63,702 nucleotides of DNA from CAYMRL01 sp964473205 (GCA_964473205.1 CAYYOK010000007.1:1-63702); one strand, 5' to 3'; counted from the first letter of the stretch, positions 8,882 through 17,619 are shown. The notes: generated by a model from the sequence alone, not told the origin. Numbers and translations are program-made.

Positions 8882-11158
8882 TCAGTGCCGCCGCTCCACC
8901 GCGAACCAGCCGAGCGCCCGCAGCATGACCGAGTAGAAGGACGGCTCGAGAACGCTCTCGACCTCTCTCCAGCCGTCCTCGACCAGGCTAGAGGCGTACT
9001 CGCCGCAGGCGGCGAGCGCCCCGCAACTCTCGATGACCGCCGTGACCTGCGCGACGGTAGGTTCGTCCTGCGGGCAGGCAGACAAGGTCCGCCAGAGCCA
9101 CTGCCGGCGCCGAAGCGGCAGCCTGCCCATGGCGTAGGCGACGGGCAGCGTGACGAGGCCGTTCCTGACGTCCTCTCCTCTGCTCTTCCGGTCTCCTTCG
9201 AAGCCGGTCAGGTTCAGCACGTCATCTCTGACCTGGAACCCGAGCGCCATCGCTTCCAGGTACGTGGAGAGCGCCGCGATCTGCTCGTCGTTCGCCCCGC
9301 CGGCCAGCGCTCCCATCGCAGCCAGGCACGACACCGGCGCCGCCGTCTTCAGGCGGTAGGCAGCGAGTACGCGTCTGGTCAAGGCGCCTGCCTCGCCGGT
9401 CGCGACCACCTCGGGCATCTGGTCCCCTAGCCCGGCGAGATCGAGCGCCTGACCAGCGTGACCCGCGCGCAGGGCCAGGAAGTAGAGCTCGTAGAGCCGC
9501 AGCTGCTGCTCTTTGGTCAGGTCGTTGTCCGCCAGGATGCGCTCGGCCAGGAAGTAGGCCGCGGTGCCGGCGTTGATGGCCCGCGCCTCGCCGTGCAGAA
9601 CGTGGGCGGCGGGTCCTCCGCGCCGGACGGCCGACCGGTCCTGCACGTCGTCGACCATCATCGAGCCCACGTGCAGGAGCTCGGGCGCCGCCAGCCAATC
9701 GACGTAGTCGCGTGAGTCCCCTCCGACGGCGTCGCAGCACACGAGCGCCGCGTACGAACGCCACGCTTTGCCACCGCGGTCCGCGATCTCGCGCATGGGG
9801 GTGATCAGGTTGGCGGTCAGCGTCGGCAGGTCGACCCCGTCCATCAAGCGGTCACGGCTCTTCGCCGCGATCAGGAGCCGCATCTGCTCGTAGCCAGGGT
9901 CCCGCGGCACGACGCGATCTAGCGCCGACCTCACCGCCTGGCCGACCGCGGTGCTGAGCGAGGTGAGGTCGTCGATCACACCGAAACCCGTTCTCTCGAC
10001 GAACGCCCTTCCGCTCACGGGGCGCCCGAACGCGGTGCCCCGCACGCGGCAAGACCCCTCCCAGAACGCCGGCCTGGCGATCACGGTCATGAACTCCTGA
10101 TCGGGCACCGTCGCTTCGACCACCAGGTCGAGGCCGAGCCTTGCGGTTCGGAGCCCGTAACGCATCGGGTACTCCTGGAACGTGCGGGAGCTGCACCAGG
10201 GCTCGCCGCAGGTCAGGTCGAAGTCTTGGGACTTGCCGTGCGTTCCGTCGGCCGACACGATCAGGAGCTGCTTCTCCACTCGCGCGCCGGTTGTCAGGCT
10301 GAACGCCTCGTAGGCGCAGAGATCCGTGCCGTCGTCGAGCTGGACGGCCAGCCAGCTCCAGGCTAAGTCCTCGGCCCTCTCCTGAGCCGGCTCGCGCCGG
10401 GCAGCCGCTGGTTCGCGCAGCGCGGCCGGCGACCCCTCACCGACCGAGCCGGTGAACTCGCGGTCGTACCAGCCCTGCCCGCGCTCGACGGTAAGCGTCT
10501 CGCCCCCGGCCCGGAGGGTTCCTTCTACCAAGCACCGCGGGATCGAGAAGTAGAAGGTCTCCCCGCTGCCGAGACCCCTGATGAGGCCGTCACCGCCATG
10601 ACGAACCGGCTCCTTGGTCGGTCGGAAGACGAGGTCGCAGCCGTATCCGCCGCTCGCGTCGCCGAGCTCGAGCCGGTAGCCACCGTCGCTCTCCCAGGAC
10701 AGCCGGCAGTCGCCGTACCCGAGGTCCAGCTCCAGCTCGCTGACCATCACCGGACCCGCGAACGGTCGGTCGGGCAACGGCACCACTCCCCGCCGCAGCA
10801 CCTCGACCACCGCCCTGTCGATCCAGTCGTCGTAGGCGAGCTCCTTGGCGAGGAGGTTCTTGAGGCCGATCGCGGGCGCATCGGGGTCGACGCGGGAGTC
10901 CTTGTGGTAGATGCCCAGCCCGAGGTCCGTCAGCGCCCAGGTGAGAGCGTGGCCGTGTCGGGGTGCCCCGTCGGCCTCATGGCGTCCGGTCACGGCCCTG
11001 AAGAACGACGCGAACAGCGAGAACTCTCGGCCGCCGGCGCTCAGATGGCCGTGGAAGTACCACCACTGGAGCCCTGCCGTCGCTTGCGGCAGGTCGAGGT
11101 CCCGGAACCCCAGCGTCTGCGGTGGAGGCCAGTGGTGCTGAACGACGTGAACGCCCAC
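8882..11158 (-). CDS. Fusion of CrtC/AttH lipocalin-like domain and polyprenyl diphosphate synthase
   Basis: One continuous 758-residue frame joins two enzymes. Residues 1 to about 395 match the CrtC/AttH lipocalin-like fold: QWWYFHGHL near 32, WLAVQLDDGTDLCAYEAF near 270 and FWEGSCRVRGTAFGRPVSG before 390. Residues about 415-758 are a trans-isoprenyl diphosphate synthase. The first Asp-rich motif is DDVQD followed by RRGGPAAH, and the second is FQVRDDVLNLTG followed by a lysine/arginine-rich loop and LVTLPVAYAM. Both active sites look intact. The synthase should build an allylic diphosphate. CrtC-like domains hydrate or cyclise terpenoids, so a bifunctional terpenoid enzyme is inferred. A GGGAGG lies upstream of the GTG start. 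The nearest plausible partner is the divergent alcohol dehydrogenase at 11453. Confidence 0.85.
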   Translation of the reverse strand: MGVHVVQHHWPPPQTLGFRDLDLPQATAGLQWWYFHGHLSAGGREFSLFASFFRAVTGRHEADGAPRHGHALTWALTDLGLGIYHKDSRVDPDAPAIGLKNLLAKELAYDDWIDRAVVEVLRRGVVPLPDRPFAGPVMVSELELDLGYGDCRLSWESDGGYRLELGDASGGYGCDLVFRPTKEPVRHGGDGLIRGLGSGETFYFSIPRCLVEGTLRAGGETLTVERGQGWYDREFTGSVGEGSPAALREPAAARREPAQERAEDLAWSWLAVQLDDGTDLCAYEAFSLTTGARVEKQLLIVSADGTHGKSQDFDLTCGEPWCSSRTFQEYPMRYGLRTARLGLDLVVEATVPDQEFMTVIARPAFWEGSCRVRGTAFGRPVSGRAFVERTGFGVIDDLTSLSTAVGQAVRSALDRVVPRDPGYEQMRLLIAAKSRDRLMDGVDLPTLTANLITPMREIADRGGKAWRSYAALVCCDAVGGDSRDYVDWLAAPELLHVGSMMVDDVQDRSAVRRGGPAAHVLHGEARAINAGTAAYFLAERILADNDLTKEQQLRLYELYFLALRAGHAGQALDLAGLGDQMPEVVATGEAGALTRRVLAAYRLKTAAPVSCLAAMGALAGGANDEQIAALSTYLEAMALGFQVRDDVLNLTGFEGDRKSRGEDVRNGLVTLPVAYAMGRLPLRRRQWLWRTLSACPQDEPTVAQVTAVIESCGALAACGEYASSLVEDGWREVESVLEPSFYSVMLRALGWFAVERRH

Positions 11159-11452
11159 CTCGCAACCCCTCCCTAAACCATCTCGAACCGCTTACTCGCG
11201 AACTGAAGGACGGCCTTAGGTTAGTGGATGGGTGTCAAAGAGTCGTCAACGTCTACGCGCGCATGGCGGCACGGCGATTCTCGGCCTTCCGACTGCCGGT
11301 GCGATCTCAACGCCTACGCCCGCGTAGCCGCAGGCCCAGATCACCTACGTCTTCGAATCGCGCCGGGACCTCCGCCTCTGTGCCCCTTCGGCGCTACGCC
11401 ACATGCTAGGTCCAGAGGCTGGACCACGGTCCGGCACAGAGGAGGAAGCCTG

Positions 11453-12493
11453 ATGAAAGCCCTCGTATTTCACGGTCCAGGACGCAAGTCGTGGGAGCAG
11501 GTCCCCGACCCCGTGATCATCGACAACACCGACGCGATCGTGCGGATCGACGCGACGACAATCTGCGGCACTGACCTGCACATCCTCAAGGGCGACGTGC
11601 CAGCCGTGACGGACGGCCGCGTCCTCGGGCACGAAGGCGTCGGCACCGTCACGCAGGTCGGCGACGGAGTGCGCCGCGTCAAGGTCGGCGACCGCGTGCT
11701 GGTCTCTTGCATCAGCTCCTGCGGCACCTGCCGCTACTGCCGTGAAGGCCACGCCGGCCAATGCCTAGGTGGCGGCGGCTGGATCCTCGGCCACAAGATC
11801 GACGGCACCCAGGCCGAACAGGTCCGCGTGCCCTTCGCCGACCTCTCCACCTACCCGATCCCGGACGGCGTCAGTGACGAACAGGTGCTGATGCTCGCCG
11901 ACATCTTCCCCACCGCCTACGAGGTCGGCGTCCTCAACGGACGGGTCAAACCCGGCGACGTCGTCGCCATCGTGGGGGCCGGGCCCATCGGACTGGCTGC
12001 CATCGCCGGCGCCAAGCTCTTCAACCCGGCCAAGATCGTCGCCATCGACATCGCCGACAGCCGCCTCGAAGCCGCCAAGTCCTTCGGAGCCGACCTCACC
12101 ATCAACAACTCGCGCGAGGACGCCCTGGCGATCGTCAAGTCGCTGACCGGTGGGCTCGGAGCCGACGTCGCGATGGAAGCCGTCGGCGTACCAGCCACCT
12201 TCGAGCTCTGCGCCGCGCTCATCCGCCCGGGAGGCCACGTCGCCAACATGGGCGTGCACGGCGTCCCCGCCACCCTGCACCTCGAAGACCTGTGGATCCG
12301 CAACGCCACCATCACCACCGGGCTGGTCGACGCCTACTCCACCGACACCCTGCTCAAGCTCATCGGCCACGGCCACCTCGACGTCACCCCGATGGTCACA
12401 CACCGCTTCGCATTGGGCGACATCATGAACGCCTACGACGTCTTCTCCAACGCCGCCGACACCGGCGCGCTCAAGGTGGTGCTCAAGGCCTGA
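11453..12493 (+). CDS. Zinc-dependent alcohol dehydrogenase (MDR family)
   Basis: This 346-residue MDR dehydrogenase has catalytic-zinc ligands in ICGTD and GHEGVG, four structural-zinc cysteines in SCGTCRYCREGHAGQC, and a Rossmann motif VAIVGAGPIGLAA near residue 170, followed by VAIDIADSRLEAAK for NAD(P). The start is set by GAGGAGG seven bases upstream of the ATG at 11453. Codon choice is strongly C-ending and more uniform than in its neighbours, which could mean transfer from an actinobacterium-like donor. It is divergent from the prenyl-synthase fusion, so a terpene alcohol substrate is possible but unproven. Positions 11159-11452 hold no recognisable gene. Two hairpins follow the stop. 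Confidence 0.9.
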   Translation: MKALVFHGPGRKSWEQVPDPVIIDNTDAIVRIDATTICGTDLHILKGDVPAVTDGRVLGHEGVGTVTQVGDGVRRVKVGDRVLVSCISSCGTCRYCREGHAGQCLGGGGWILGHKIDGTQAEQVRVPFADLSTYPIPDGVSDEQVLMLADIFPTAYEVGVLNGRVKPGDVVAIVGAGPIGLAAIAGAKLFNPAKIVAIDIADSRLEAAKSFGADLTINNSREDALAIVKSLTGGLGADVAMEAVGVPATFELCAALIRPGGHVANMGVHGVPATLHLEDLWIRNATITTGLVDAYSTDTLLKLIGHGHLDVTPMVTHRFALGDIMNAYDVFSNAADTGALKVVLKA

Positions 12494-12505
12494 GGCGAGA
12501 GTAGG

Positions 12506-12561
12506 AGCTCGCTTCCGAGCTCGTGACCAACCTGGCGCCCGGGACGGTTCCGGGCGCCAGG
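12506..12561 (+). terminator. Double hairpin after the alcohol dehydrogenase gene
   Basis: A 7-bp stem GAGCTCG/CGAGCTC with a CTTC loop (12506-12523) is followed by a perfect 12-bp stem CCTGGCGCCCGG/CCGGGCGCCAGG with a 7-nt loop (12531-12561). The following tail is only moderately T-rich. Lying between convergent genes, the large hairpin may end transcription in both directions. Confidence 0.7.
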
Positions 12562-12610
12562 TTCGTGTCTAGCTAGGGTTCAACGCTTACATGACGGGGC
12601 TCGGAGCAGC

Positions 12611-13171
12611 TCAGGTCCCGCTGGCAGCCAGCCGCAGCGTGGTGATGCAGGTGGGGCTGTCCAGATGCGTCGTGATGACGCCGGCCGTGCGGTAACCGTC
12701 GACCTCGAAGCTGATCAGCAGCGCTTGGCCGCGCGGCAACCACAGATCGATGAACCCGTTGGCCTGCGTCTGCCTCACCTCGTCGATGACGATCGTGCCG
12801 TCGGCGAGCTCCGCCCTGACGCGCATCTGGACGCCGACCAGCTCGCCCTGACATCCGGACATGTAGTGCGTCTGGCAGGGATGCGTGTTGACCACGTACG
12901 GCGCTATCGAGACCAGCATCTCGTCCTCGGGCAGAGGGACCTCGACGCTCGCCCCGTCAGGGAACGAGAAGTGCACCGCTGTAGACGTGACGTAGCTGGT
13001 CAGCGCCTCGCCCTTCCAGGCGTTGGCGAGGTCCATGGCCGTATGGGCATCGATGTCGGCGAGAGCGGCGGGCGAGGGCTGCGGGAGCTGCGCCGAAGCG
13101 AATGCGCCTAGAAGCAGCGACGCGGCGAAGAGGGCAGCTCGAACGGCTCGGCTACGGGAGGTCATGACCAT
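12611..13171 (-). CDS. cueP: CueP-like periplasmic copper-binding protein
   Basis: This 186-residue exported protein has a signal peptide (hydrophobic core RAALFAASLLLGAFASA, cleavage after about residue 27). The mature part matches CueP: VSIAPYVVNTHPCQTHYMS, GCQGELVGVQMRV, QANGFIDLWLPRG and DSPTCITTLRL. The three conserved cysteines (in HPC, SGC and PTC) are those proposed to hold copper in the family. CueP of Salmonella is a periplasmic copper store that helps supply SodC; here no copper ATPase or CueR-like regulator is adjacent. A TAGTGT box six bases before the ATG suggests a leaderless transcript. Confidence 0.85.
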   Translation of the reverse strand: MVMTSRSRAVRAALFAASLLLGAFASAQLPQPSPAALADIDAHTAMDLANAWKGEALTSYVTSTAVHFSFPDGASVEVPLPEDEMLVSIAPYVVNTHPCQTHYMSGCQGELVGVQMRVRAELADGTIVIDEVRQTQANGFIDLWLPRGQALLISFEVDGYRTAGVITTHLDSPTCITTLRLAASGT

Positions 13172-13244
13172 GACCGGACACTAGACTTTGCGGTGGGTGC
13201 TAGGACAGGGACGAATGCCGCGGGGCGGCCCTGGGCGCGCGATC

Positions 13245-13982
13245 CTACCCGCCCGACTTCCCAGGCAACGACCGCGCGGCGTTCTCGATCGCCGACCGGA
13301 TCGCGTTGCGCACCGCGTAATCCACGATCGTCGTGCCGGTACGCCCCACCCGCAGGTTCGTCATCACGTTCGCCATGTTGATCGAGACGTTGCCCTGCGA
13401 GGCCTGAGCCACACCCCTGCCGATCGCCATTATCTCCGCCGTGTTCGTGTCCACGAAACGGATCTCCACCGCGACCCTGGCCGTGACGGTCTCGGCAGCA
13501 CCGCCGAAGATGCCGAGCACTCGCCCTCCCCCACCCGTCGTCTGGACGCCGAACTCCGAGATGCTGCCGAGGACCAGCAGCTCGGCGCCTTCGATGCGGC
13601 CCACCGCTGCGGCGGTGGCCGGGTTCACCCGCCCCGACTGGGCCAGGTCCTGCTCGAAGAGCACCTTGTCGATCTCAGCGCGTTCGGTGATGCGGAACTG
13701 CTGGCTCTCGTACGCCTCGGCGATGAAGATGTCGGCTACGCCGGAGCCGAGCTCGCGGTAGAAGTCATCACCCTCGCTGGACAGGTCGACCGAGCCGATC
13801 CTGACGCTGCCGGCGCCGACGGTGAAGCTCGGGACGGCGATGATGTAGCGCTCGAGTCGCGGTACGGGGTCGAGGGTGAACGGGCGGAGGTCGGTTGTTG
13901 CTGTGTCTTCCATCGTGATCGCAGGGGTGCAGGCGGTCAGCATGAGGAGAATCGCGATGGTTAGGCGAGGCGCGTACTTCAC
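13245..13982 (-). CDS. CsgG/HfaB-like lipoprotein
   Basis: This 245-residue lipoprotein opens with a short signal ending in the lipobox LTAC (Cys about residue 18). The rest matches the CsgG family: YIIAVPSFTVGAG, a central GVADIFIAEAYESQQFRITER, ARVAVEIRFVDTNTAEI and a C-terminal TIVDYAVRNAIRSAIENAA. CsgG forms the outer-membrane pore for curli export, but many relatives are general envelope proteins and no curli genes are near. The GTG at 13982 is chosen because a TATATT box lies seven bases upstream, giving a leaderless start; an in-frame codon at 14006 lies upstream of that box. Confidence 0.8.
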   Translation of the reverse strand: MKYAPRLTIAILLMLTACTPAITMEDTATTDLRPFTLDPVPRLERYIIAVPSFTVGAGSVRIGSVDLSSEGDDFYRELGSGVADIFIAEAYESQQFRITERAEIDKVLFEQDLAQSGRVNPATAAAVGRIEGAELLVLGSISEFGVQTTGGGGRVLGIFGGAAETVTARVAVEIRFVDTNTAEIMAIGRGVAQASQGNVSINMANVMTNLRVGRTGTTIVDYAVRNAIRSAIENAARSLPGKSGG

Positions 13983-14077
13983 GGTGAGGAATATAGCCGG
14001 CGTCAATGAGACTCTTACCCAGAGGGTTGAGCTACGAACTCAGGCTCTCGCGGCAGCCGTGAGTCTCCAGGCGGACA

Positions 14078-14473
14078 TCAACTCGTGATGAAAGGGTTTT
14101 CGACCACCAGAGCGTTGAGCTTCTGACCGTGCTGCAAGTCTTCCGAGAGCAGGGTCCTCGACCCGGTCGCGAGAGCCGACTCCAGAATCAACGCGTCCCA
14201 GAAGGAGACGAACTCCCTCGAAGCGCGAGCTGCATCCTGCAGAACGAGCTCGGTGTCAGCAGTGATCGCCGAGAGGCGGGCCAGCTGTCTTAGCACAGCC
14301 AACGCCTCTGGGATCGGCAAAGGCGTCGAGAGCTTCCTCGTGACGGCGACGAAGAACTCCTGCATCACCTGAGTACTGATCACCAAGCTGCCATCTGACA
14401 CATGTCTTGCGAACAGCGCCCGGGCGATGGTTCGCTTCTCCGGAGCCGCATTGTCGAAGAGGTAAACGAGCAC
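14078..14473 (-). CDS. PIN-domain (VapC-type) toxin with unclear start
   Basis: The protein matches VapC-type PIN nucleases: QEFFVAVTRK with the conserved Glu, SFWDALILESAL with the third acidic residue and LLSEDLQHG with the last. The first acidic residue (in FFDTNVLVYLFD) lies upstream of the GTG at 14473; the frame stays open up to 14500 but has no ATG, GTG or TTG there. Either translation starts at a non-standard codon after the AAGGAG at 14494-14500, or the start was lost and the product lacks a catalytic Asp. The toxin follows a VapB-type gene with an internal stop, so the module may be decaying. Confidence 0.65.
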   Translation of the reverse strand: MLVYLFDNAAPEKRTIARALFARHVSDGSLVISTQVMQEFFVAVTRKLSTPLPIPEALAVLRQLARLSAITADTELVLQDAARASREFVSFWDALILESALATGSRTLLSEDLQHGQKLNALVVENPFITS

Positions 14474-14500
14474 GTTGGTGTCGAAGAAGACGCGCTCCTT

Positions 14501-14731
14501 CTAGCGCCCGTGCAGCTCGTCTCGTGTCCAACGAGGTCCGTCGTGCCGCGACTCGACCGAGTCAGAAAGATCGAGGATCGCGCGAGCCGCCTAATCGCGT
14601 TCGGAGCTGTTCCCGGCATATGCCTCCAAGAACTCGCTCAGCACGGTGTTCACCGAGGTGCCCTGCTCCAAAGCGCGGATGCGCGCGCGACGAAGGGTCG
14701 CTTCGTCAACGGCGATGGTCAGGTTCTTCAA
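14501..14731 (-). pseudogene. VapB-type antitoxin interrupted by a TAG
   Basis: A TTG start at 14731, preceded by GGGAGG, gives MKNLTIAVDEATLRRARIR then ALEQGTSVNTVLSEFLEAYAG, the ribbon-helix-helix part of a VapB/CopG antitoxin. After 46 residues it meets TAG at 14591-14593. The same frame then stays open for 29 codons, with LDLSDSV and GPRWTRDELHGR, which is the toxin-binding tail expected in such antitoxins, to the stop at 14501. One nonsense change therefore splits the gene. A 46-residue DNA-binding fragment could still be made. Confidence 0.65.
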
Positions 14732-14860
14732 GCCGACACCTCCCGTTCGTGTAACACGGGTTCAGTGTAGCTCGACCGATCTGGACGCCCTTGCACGACT
14801 AGGAAGGTTGGTCGCAAGCACCGTTGCTAGACTGCGTCCCACGGCCTGAACGGAGAAGTC

Positions 14861-15253
14861 ATGCTCCACCACGTCGAGATCTACGTAAGCGACTTCGAAC
14901 GCTCCATAGCGTTCTGGACGCCCTTCCTTGCCCACCTAGGCTACGAGCCCGACCGTTGGTCCGGCGGGATGAACTACGTCAAGGCGGACGAGGCGTACCT
15001 CTGCTTCCTGCCGGCTCCTGACGAGCACGTCGCGGCCGGTTACCACCGCAAGCGCGTCGGGCTCAACCACCTCGCGTTCAAGGGGCGGTCACGGCAGCAT
15101 GTCGACGAGATGGCCGCGTGGGTGCGAGAGGCCGGCTACACCCTCCTCTACCAAGACCGCCATCCATACGCCGGCGGGCCCGGCTACTACGCCTTGTTCT
15201 GCGAGGATCCGGACAGGATCAAGGTCGAGGTGGTGGCGCCCGCCGTGAGTTGA
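14861..15253 (+). CDS. VOC (glyoxalase-fold) family protein
   Basis: This 130-residue single-module protein of the vicinal oxygen chelate superfamily begins MLHHVEIYVSDFERSIAFW and ends ALFCEDPDRIKVEVVAP. Candidate metal ligands are His4, His in GLNHLAF (about 67) and Glu in KVEVV (near 124). Members include glyoxalase I, dioxygenases and bleomycin-type resistance proteins; the substrate here is not deducible. A GGAGA lies six bases before the ATG and TAGACT (14828-14833) is a likely -10 box. It stands alone. Confidence 0.85.
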   Translation: MLHHVEIYVSDFERSIAFWTPFLAHLGYEPDRWSGGMNYVKADEAYLCFLPAPDEHVAAGYHRKRVGLNHLAFKGRSRQHVDEMAAWVREAGYTLLYQDRHPYAGGPGYYALFCEDPDRIKVEVVAPAVS

Positions 15254-15307
15254 GGACCACAGATGGGGCACAGTTGCTCAAGCGCCACCGGAGATCACTT
15301 GGAGACT

Positions 15308-15450
15308 CTGCAAGACGATTTGAACGAGTTTGTCGGGTTGTTGATCTCTCACGGAGTTGAGTACGAAACAAGACCGCGTCCGGAAGTGCCACCGACCCAG
15401 CCGACGTAGACCGGCTGCGCTCAGTCGCCGACCAAACCGACAACGAATGA
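15308..15450 (+). pseudogene. Possible nucleotidyltransferase relic with internal deletion
   Basis: One frame reads LQDDLNEFVGLLISHGVEY, like the start of small MenT/DUF6036-type nucleotidyltransferases. Another frame, starting 10 bp later, reads GSATDPADVDRLRSVADQ and stops, like their C-terminal KDLADV-L-R end. The middle, including the GS/DxD catalytic motif, is absent. Both matches are short, so this is tentative. The rest of 15254-15564 holds nothing recognisable. Confidence 0.3.
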
Positions 15451-15564
15451 GCGCCTCGAGCAGGATCGCCCTTCTCGCAGCCTAGGCTTCTCCGGTCACG
15501 GACAGTGATGGTCTTGTGCCGACGGCGTGAATCTCGCCCTGCAATATCTCTCGCGCCAAGCCAC

Positions 15565-15593
15565 TTGACGTGCACCATCACTTGCACTAGCAT
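15565..15593 (+). promoter_or_regulatory. Sigma-70 promoter of the RpiR/ABC operon
   Basis: TTGACG (15565-15570), a 17-bp spacer and TAGCAT (15588-15593) form a near-consensus promoter, giving a leader of about 20 nt before the ATG at 15619. A short direct repeat (CTTGACGTGCA, CTTGCACTAGCA) overlaps it and could be an operator. Confidence 0.6.
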
Positions 15594-15618
15594 GCCGAAA
15601 ACAACCTAGGCGGTTCAG

Positions 15619-16497
15619 ATGTCCATGGCTTTGAAGAAGGCGGTAGCGGACTACCCCAACGCGCTCACCGAGGCCGACCAGCGCCTCGTTCGCGTGCTGC
15701 TCGGCAACCTCACCGAGTCGGCGTTCCTCTCGGCCGCCGAGCTCTCGCGCCGCGCCGGCGTGCATCAGGCCACTGCCGTGCGGCTGGCGCAGAAGCTCGG
15801 CTTCACCGGTTACCCGGAGCTGCGGACCGCGCTCCAGGCCGAGCTCGTCAGCACGTCCGAGCCTGCCGAGCGCGTGCGCAAGCGGCTGAGCCAGATGGAG
15901 AACGACATCCTGGGACCGCTGGTCGCGAGCGAGGCCGAGGCGCTGCTGGAGCTGCCCCGGCACGTGCCGCAAGAGCAGCTCGAAGCCGCAGCCAGGCTGG
16001 TCATCGAGGCCGAGCGCGTGCTCCTCTTCGCCCGCGGCCACGCCACGGCGCTGGTCGAGCTTCTCGACAGGCGCCTGCGCCGGTTCGGCTTCGACACGCT
16101 GGCTCTGCCCTACGAGGGCCGCGATCTGGCCGAGCACCTGCTGACGCTGCGCAAGACCGACCTGGTTATGGGCTTCGCCCTGCACCGCACGCCTCCTGGA
16201 CTCCTGCCGCTGCTCAAACATGCCCAGACCATCGGCGCTCCGACCCTGGTGGTCAGCGACCTGCTCGGCCCACTGCTCAGACCTCAACCGACCCTGCTGC
16301 TGTCAGCGCCACGCGGCGAGGAAGCCGAGTTCCAGACCCTATCCGTGCCGATGACCCTCCTCAACGCCCTGGTCCTCACCATCGCGCGGCTCGACGAAGA
16401 CCGCACGCTCAGAGCGCTCGATAGATTGGCCGACCTCATCGAGCTCTTCTCGGAAGACCACGGGAACGGGTCGGATCCCGAAGGAGGAATGCCATGA
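15619..16497 (+). CDS. MurR/RpiR family transcriptional regulator with SIS domain
   Basis: This 292-residue regulator has an N-terminal RpiR winged helix (AAELSRRAGVHQATAVRLAQKLG at about 38-60, then FTGYPELR) and a C-terminal SIS domain (about 125-265) of the kind that binds phosphosugars. The SIS glycine/serine signature is weak (VLLFARGHATALVELL). It is the first gene of an operon: its stop overlaps the next start as ATGA at 16494, followed by binding protein, permease, ATPase and phosphatase. The natural reading is that it senses the imported phosphorylated ligand. An ATG two codons later (15625) is an alternative start. Confidence 0.85.
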   Translation: MSMALKKAVADYPNALTEADQRLVRVLLGNLTESAFLSAAELSRRAGVHQATAVRLAQKLGFTGYPELRTALQAELVSTSEPAERVRKRLSQMENDILGPLVASEAEALLELPRHVPQEQLEAAARLVIEAERVLLFARGHATALVELLDRRLRRFGFDTLALPYEGRDLAEHLLTLRKTDLVMGFALHRTPPGLLPLLKHAQTIGAPTLVVSDLLGPLLRPQPTLLLSAPRGEEAEFQTLSVPMTLLNALVLTIARLDEDRTLRALDRLADLIELFSEDHGNGSDPEGGMP

Positions 16498-17609
16498 TCA
16501 AGAGGCTCCTGGCTACTGGCATGCTGACGGCCTTACTCGCCTTCGGCGCAGCGCAGGACTACGACGCCATGGACGTCGAGGCGCTCTACGCGGCGGCGAG
16601 GGCCGAGGGCTCGGTCGTGGTCTACTCCTTCACGAGCCGCATCTACAGCGTCGAAGCGGCGTTCGAGGCCGCCTATCCCGGCGTCGACCTGGTGCCGTTC
16701 GACATCTCGTCGACCGAGCAGATCGCGCGCATCAGCTCGGAGCTGAGCGCCAACGTGCGCAACGCCGACGTCACCTACATCTCCGACGCGCCAGTGGTCC
16801 TCACCGAGCTCGTCGCCAGGGGCTACCTCGTCGGGTACGTGCCGCCCGCCTTCGCCGACCTGATCCCCGACGAGTTCGAGGGCCCGCTGCTCGGCCACCG
16901 CCTCTCTACCAAGGTCCTCATGTACAACGAGGAGGCGTACCCCGACGGCAGCCCGATCGCCAACCTGTGGCAGCTGACCCTGCCTGAGTGGCGCGGCAAG
17001 GTCGTGATGGTCGATCCGCTGGTGCGCGGCGACTACCTCGACCTCATGACCGAGATCGTGCTGCGCTCCGACGAGATGGCCGCCGCGTACCAGGCCCAGT
17101 TCGGGCAGCCGATCGCCCTCAGCGGCGGAGCGAGGAACGCCGGCGAGCAGTTCATCATCGACCTCTTCGCCAACGACCTGGTGCTGGTCAACAACACCGA
17201 CGCCGTCAACGCCGCCGTCGGCGCCATCGGCCAGACCAGCCCGCCGGTGGGCTTCACCTCGTACAGCGATCGCCGCGACAACGAGGACGAGGGCTGGGCG
17301 CTGCAGGTCTCGAACGAGACGGTGCCCTCGCCGGGCATCCTCTTCCCCGCCTACCTCGCCATCCTCAGCAACGCCCCGCACCCGGCCGGCGCGCGCCTGT
17401 TCATCCACTTCATGATGGGCGACGACAGCGACACGGGCGGCGCGGCCACCGCGCCCTTCTACGTGCCGGGCGACTACCTGACCCGCACGGACCTGGCGCC
17501 GCATCCGGACGCCATCCCGCTCACCGAGTTCAACGCCTGGCGCATGGATCCCGTCGCCAGCGCGGAGATCCGCCAGCAGGTCGGCGACCTGATCCTCACG
17601 CTGCAGTAG
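16494..17609 (+). CDS. ABC transporter substrate-binding protein (Fe3+/AfuA-like class)
   Basis: This 371-residue exported binding protein has a signal peptide ending near AFGAAQ (about residue 20). The mature protein shows the type II periplasmic binding fold of the FbpA/AfuA/PhnS cluster: EGSVVVYSFTSRI at the start, NADVTYISDAPVV near residue 95, LPEWRGKVVMVDP near 165 and FPAYLAILSNAPHPAGARLF near 280. The tyrosine pair that binds iron in FbpA is not evident, so ferric iron is not the obvious ligand. Relatives bind sugar phosphates or aminoethylphosphonate. It is translationally coupled to the RpiR regulator by ATGA. Confidence 0.85.
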   Translation: MIKRLLATGMLTALLAFGAAQDYDAMDVEALYAAARAEGSVVVYSFTSRIYSVEAAFEAAYPGVDLVPFDISSTEQIARISSELSANVRNADVTYISDAPVVLTELVARGYLVGYVPPAFADLIPDEFEGPLLGHRLSTKVLMYNEEAYPDGSPIANLWQLTLPEWRGKVVMVDPLVRGDYLDLMTEIVLRSDEMAAAYQAQFGQPIALSGGARNAGEQFIIDLFANDLVLVNNTDAVNAAVGAIGQTSPPVGFTSYSDRRDNEDEGWALQVSNETVPSPGILFPAYLAILSNAPHPAGARLFIHFMMGDDSDTGGAATAPFYVPGDYLTRTDLAPHPDAIPLTEFNAWRMDPVASAEIRQQVGDLILTLQ

Positions 17610-17619
17610 GGACGCGTTC

